A stretch of DNA of 64,000 nt from Glycine soja (taxonomy: Eukaryota > Streptophyta > Magnoliopsida > Fabales > Fabaceae), in assembly GCF_004193775.1 (NCBI RefSeq), contig NC_041021.1, positions 196,001 to 260,000 on the forward strand. The letters are read 5' to 3'. The translations under genes were made by a program, and so were the position numbers. The stretch's first letter is position 1. Every line of letters starts with the position of its first letter. The notes under the pieces are model-generated. The model saw only the letters and a program-made list of their open reading frames with translations. It made no database searches and had not been told where the DNA came from. Shown one piece after another: positions 60,619 to 64,000 of this stretch.

Positions 60619-60848
60619 ATGTCGTACCTGTTGCCTCACTTGCACTGCATGCAGGTAAATAACTATAAATTAAATCACACTCTTGAATTTCAAATAATTG
60701 TGAAATTGTTGATTATTAGAAGATAATAGATGGATGAGGTGTTGGCGTCGATGGTGGACATAACACCATGTTCTTCTTCAGGAACAAGCACATCATGATT
60801 GATCTTGGAACTGGTAAAAACAACAAGATCAATTGAGAGTTCATCGAC
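60619..60848 (+). pseudogene. YLS8: YLS8/DIM1 N-terminal and middle fragment, decayed
   Basis: The ATG at 60619 opens MSYLLPHLH, the DIM1/YLS8 N-terminus, but jumps directly to CMQ and a splice donor at 60655. The intron (60655-60729) is retained and exon 2 resumes MDEVLAS. A further deletion joins VDIT to MFFFRNKHIMIDLGTGKNNK, now out of frame with the preceding piece. Then INW-ALKDKQ-EFID has become IN-stop-EFID. The fragment ends at FID, exactly where the opposite-strand fragment at 56903 starts (DIVE). The retained intron excludes a processed retrocopy. Multiple deletions make it non-functional. Confidence 0.85.
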
Positions 60849-60935
60849 AAATTGTGGGGACTAAAGCTATAGTATAAAAAAAAATAGTTAAAATCAATTA
60901 ATGTAATTTATTAAATTAAAACATTTACTTCATGG
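60846..60935 (+). repeat. Inverted repeat E, right copy (partner 56904-57086)
   Basis: acaaattgtggggactaaag, ctatagtataaaaaaa, attaatgtaatttattaaat and tttacttcatgg follow the YLS8 N-terminal fragment directly. They are the reverse complement of 57086-56904, with about 90 bases deleted. Confidence 0.7.
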
Positions 60936-62174
60936 TCTACGTACAGAGATGAAATAACTGCTGAAAGAAGCTTCCCATTCCCTCTTTAAATTTGTTAGAA
61001 ATGAACATTACTTTTGATTTAAAATTTGTCAAATTCCTATGCATACCCCAGTACTTTTCCCTTACTCTGGTCCCTTGCTTTTCATACACTCTTCTCCCCC
61101 TCTTTTTATGAGTTTCAAATTTTAAGTTTGAGCTAAGGATCAGTAATAAGATTTTAAATGCTTGATTTACAATTCACTTATGCCAATATTTACTTATGAA
61201 GGTTTGGACTGATTACTGAATTCAAGCAACCCAATGTCAGATATGCTGATGCAGATCTTGATAGATAGAGAAGTTAGTTTTTGTGCATAATATTTCTCAT
61301 ACGCGTTAATCTTTTACTAAAATGGAGAAAGGGGCTTAGTACTGTCTAGAAAACTATTGTGCAGTTGAAAATGATTGAACTGTACACATGCATGTCCTGT
61401 ACTTTATGGTTATTATTACAGAATTTTAGTGATGTTATTAGAAGATAAACTGAGCTATGCAACCTCTCCACAAAAACTGAATTGAGAGTATATATGAGTT
61501 CTTTGTTTTCAGCAATGAGATGAAGATAGAAAAACTGTGCGACCCTTTCTAAACATGTATATAAAGGCTAGTTTAACTTTTCAGCAAATTATTGATCCAT
61601 GATAGCTTTTTCCACTTTTAGTAAAATAACATCATGTTAAGATTAAAAGAAAAGGTTTTGAGCACAGAATAATAATATTCCCCTAGATAATGCACTTAAG
61701 GATGATAATCCGTTGATTTTTTTATTGATAAGATGAATTAATTAATGTATTAAATTTTTTTTATGGTTGTGTAATGATAGGTTCGGATTTTTAATTTTTA
61801 CAGAAGAATTGGCATGGTTGAAGAATTAGAGAAGATGGCTAGCCTCAGTATTCCCAAGCCTTAGTGTTGAATTGAACAGTATAATGATTTAGTTAGAATG
61901 TAATTTGACATCAAATTACATATATTTTGGTGTAATGAAACTTTGATGCGAAGATTTTCAATAAAACATTTAACCTTATACATGAGATTGTATTTGAATT
62001 GGTGTGATGAAACTACACATATATCTATTTGATTCTAATATATTTTTTGTTACTTTAATTTTCTTCTATTATAGTTTTGGTCCCTAGCTATACTTTTAAA
62101 GTTTGGATTTTAATGTCATAGTTTTAAACATTTACATACTACAAGATTAGAATTATGTAGGTTTTAGTGTCATA

Positions 62175-62535
62175 ACTTTAAACCTGTCTATAAAACAAAA
62201 AAATTTAAAAATAAATAATATTGGTTTGCAAAAACTGTCTTAGAAAGATTTTTTTCAAAAAAATCATCTTTAAATTGTTATATTTTAATAGAAAAATAAC
62301 ACTTTCTAAGATGGATTTTTAGAATCCTTAATTTTTTACAATTTTAAAACAAAAAAAAAGATATTTTAAGACGATTTTTTATGCAAATTGATGTAAAAAA
62401 TAAATTTCTAAAATAATTTAAAACTCATCGTGGAAAGTATTGATTTTTCATAACAATGATTTTAAAAATGATTAAAAATCATTGTAAAAAGTGTCAAATA
62501 ACAAATGTAAAAAGTCTTTTTTTCTTAGTAGTAGC
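62175..62535 (-). mobile_element. CACTA-like element terminus (fragment)
   Basis: On the minus strand the segment begins ctactactaagaaaaaaaga and continues with spaced aaaatc-gtcttaaaa/ctaagac and aatcattgt/acaatgatt words. Plant CACTA elements start CACTACAAGAAAAA and carry such subterminal repeats. No opposite terminus or transposase was found. Confidence 0.35.
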
Positions 62536-63189
62536 ACCTTTTAAGGACAACATCTTAACCAATTATTGGTTCCAAAATGGATAATACCTTAGATGTGATA
62601 ACCCTAATAATGCTATCAGATTTAAGGTATAGGAATATTGGCACCGGAAGAATGGTCAACACCACTATTGCTCACTTAGCCTCTATTAATTAAGGGACTT
62701 GTTTTGATGTGTCAAAGGTCTCACATGGCTTACGAATTGAGACCAAAGATAATTTATAACTTATAAGCATCTCCATATTTTATGATTTTTGATAAATTTT
62801 AATCAATAAAAAAGTATTCAAAAGAATATATTAAAAAATATGTTTTTAACATTTGTCATAAGATTAAGTTGTGTGGGCGTGTATTTGAGGAAAATTGATG
62901 ATCGTGCGAGACGTGCTACTTCAAATAATTAGTTTCACGTAAGTTAATTGATTAATGGTGATGTTTAGGTGGAAAGGAGGGAGACAACTCAGACCGGAAA
63001 GAGAGAAAGGGTGTAGAGGGAGAGGAGGAGGAAAAAGGAGAGTAATAATTTAAAAGTTTGACATTTTATGATAATTTTTAGTTATTGATATTTTATATTA
63101 TTAGTGACATCAATTTTAAATAAATAAAAGAATTACTTTGATTCAGCTTAAAATATGAAAAGATAAAAATTTAAAAGTAAATTTTAACT

Positions 63190-63990
63190 TTAAAGAAATG
63201 TCATAATAAAAAAATGATATTGTCAAAGGCATGTTACTTTCGTAAAACCAAGTTTAATTAGCAACTGTTAATGTTTTTATGGTTGTGTACTAATGTTGCT
63301 GCACTTCTTATGAACCAAACAGTTATTTCAGTATTAATATATATAATCTTATTTGCCTATAAAAAAAATGCAGAAACCCGGAAATAACCATTTCTAGTTA
63401 ATGATCAATCGACGCTTAACTTTTCATATAGTCTATTAATTTAAAATAATCATTGCAAAATTATACTGTTTCTGAATACAATTCTTTTTAACCAAATTGC
63501 AAAAGTGATAAAAAATTTCTAACGATGGTGTAATTTTTATACAGTAACAAAATTTATTATTTAATTTGGTTTGATTTTTTTAAGAATTATTATTATACAA
63601 AAGAGATGCATTATCTTAGTTTGTTTATTTCCTTCAAGGTAGAGAAGCTGCAGTGTTTCTCACTTCTCAGCATACACACTGTTGCAAGATGCTTGTGGTT
63701 TTGAAAACCGACACGTGATCATAAGAGTGTAATGTTGTAATCGAAAAATAATAAGAGTTAAAGTTCATGTTCATGTACAGCTATACGTTGCCTTCTTTAC
63801 AAAGGAAAAAAATAATTGCAATACATGTATGGTATGATAGATAATTAAAGAATAAATGTCATAATAAAAAGAAATAGATCGTCAAAGCTAGCTAGGCATG
63901 TTACTTAACTTACTTTCGTAAAACCAAGTTAAATCAACTATTAATGTTTAGCACAGTATATTTTATGGTTGTTCGTTATATATACTATTG
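63190..63990 (+). repeat. Direct repeat pair (63190-63300 and 63855-63990)
   Basis: gtcataataaaaa, gtcaaag, ggcatgttact, ctttcgtaaaaccaagtt, ttaatgttt, tttatggttgt and attgttgctg occur twice in order, about 660 bases apart, with small insertions. This is a local duplication of non-coding DNA. Confidence 0.75.
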
Positions 63991-64000
63991 TTGCTGTAGA

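Larger units (their letters stand above)
60936..64000. other. AT-rich intergenic DNA to window end
   Basis: No complete gene is recognised. Besides the CACTA-like terminus and the direct repeat listed separately, small frames near 61200-61270 and 61800-61865 (RIGMVEELEKMASLSIPKP) cannot be assigned. Confidence 0.45.

Overview
This is a 64-kb piece of a plant nuclear chromosome. The evidence is long AT-rich intergenic DNA, genes split by GT-AG introns, plant-specific gene families (a MIKC MADS-box gene, a PHT4 transporter, DUF241, MOS2, chloroplast J-proteins) and a dense layer of plant transposon debris. Several dispersed repeats resemble ones common in legumes, so soybean or a close relative is the likely source, but that is inference. 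No prokaryotic operon, CRISPR array, rRNA or tRNA was found.

Layout. 1-2.85 kb: the 5' part of an RTE-type LINE on the minus strand, with an ORF open over 908 codons that runs off the left edge. 2.85-18 kb: gene-poor. It holds a 5'-truncated LINE with a 19-bp target duplication, scattered and duplicated remnants that look like a DUF1442 gene, a 1-kb near-perfect foldback at 10.75-11.75 kb, a G-quadruplex motif and two tandem arrays. 18.3-19.3 kb: an intronless gene for an unrecognised multi-pass membrane protein. 19.4-22 kb: retroelement and MITE remnants. 23.5-26.7 kb (minus): a six-exon B-sister (TT16/ABS/FBP24-like) MADS-box gene, 246 aa. 27-30.3 kb: a degraded direct duplication. 30.3-35.7 kb (plus): an 11-exon PHT4-type plastid anion transporter gene with one GC-AG intron and a MITE in an intron. 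36-43 kb: repeats, including a 1.29-kb long-TIR element with 9-bp TSD-like flanks, a frameshifted EFL1-like GTPase fragment and a 176-bp MITE with a perfect 8-bp TSD. 43.4-44.6 kb (plus): a MOS2-like G-patch/KOW gene that has lost its conserved N-terminus. 45.5-48.4 kb (minus): a JmjC histone demethylase pseudogene with three in-frame stops. 52.2-56.1 kb (plus): a four-exon plastid J-domain plus ferredoxin-domain gene. 56.8-60.9 kb: two complementary fragments of a YLS8/DIM1 (U5 snRNP 15-kDa) gene in opposite orientation, on either side of a DUF241 gene (minus, 57.7-58.4 kb) and a 1,200-bp Mutator-like foldback element. 61-64 kb: intergenic, with a CACTA-like terminus and a short direct repeat.

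The apparently intact genes (membrane protein, MADS, PHT4, DnaJ-Fd, DUF241) look unrelated in function and each has its own promoter region. They do not form a biosynthetic or defence cluster. The most informative features concern genome dynamics: a LINE ORF with no inactivating change in view, a 1-kb foldback able to give hairpin RNA, a split gene explained by an inversion or inverted duplication, and two genes broken by nonsense or 5' loss. I saw no convincing new biological system.
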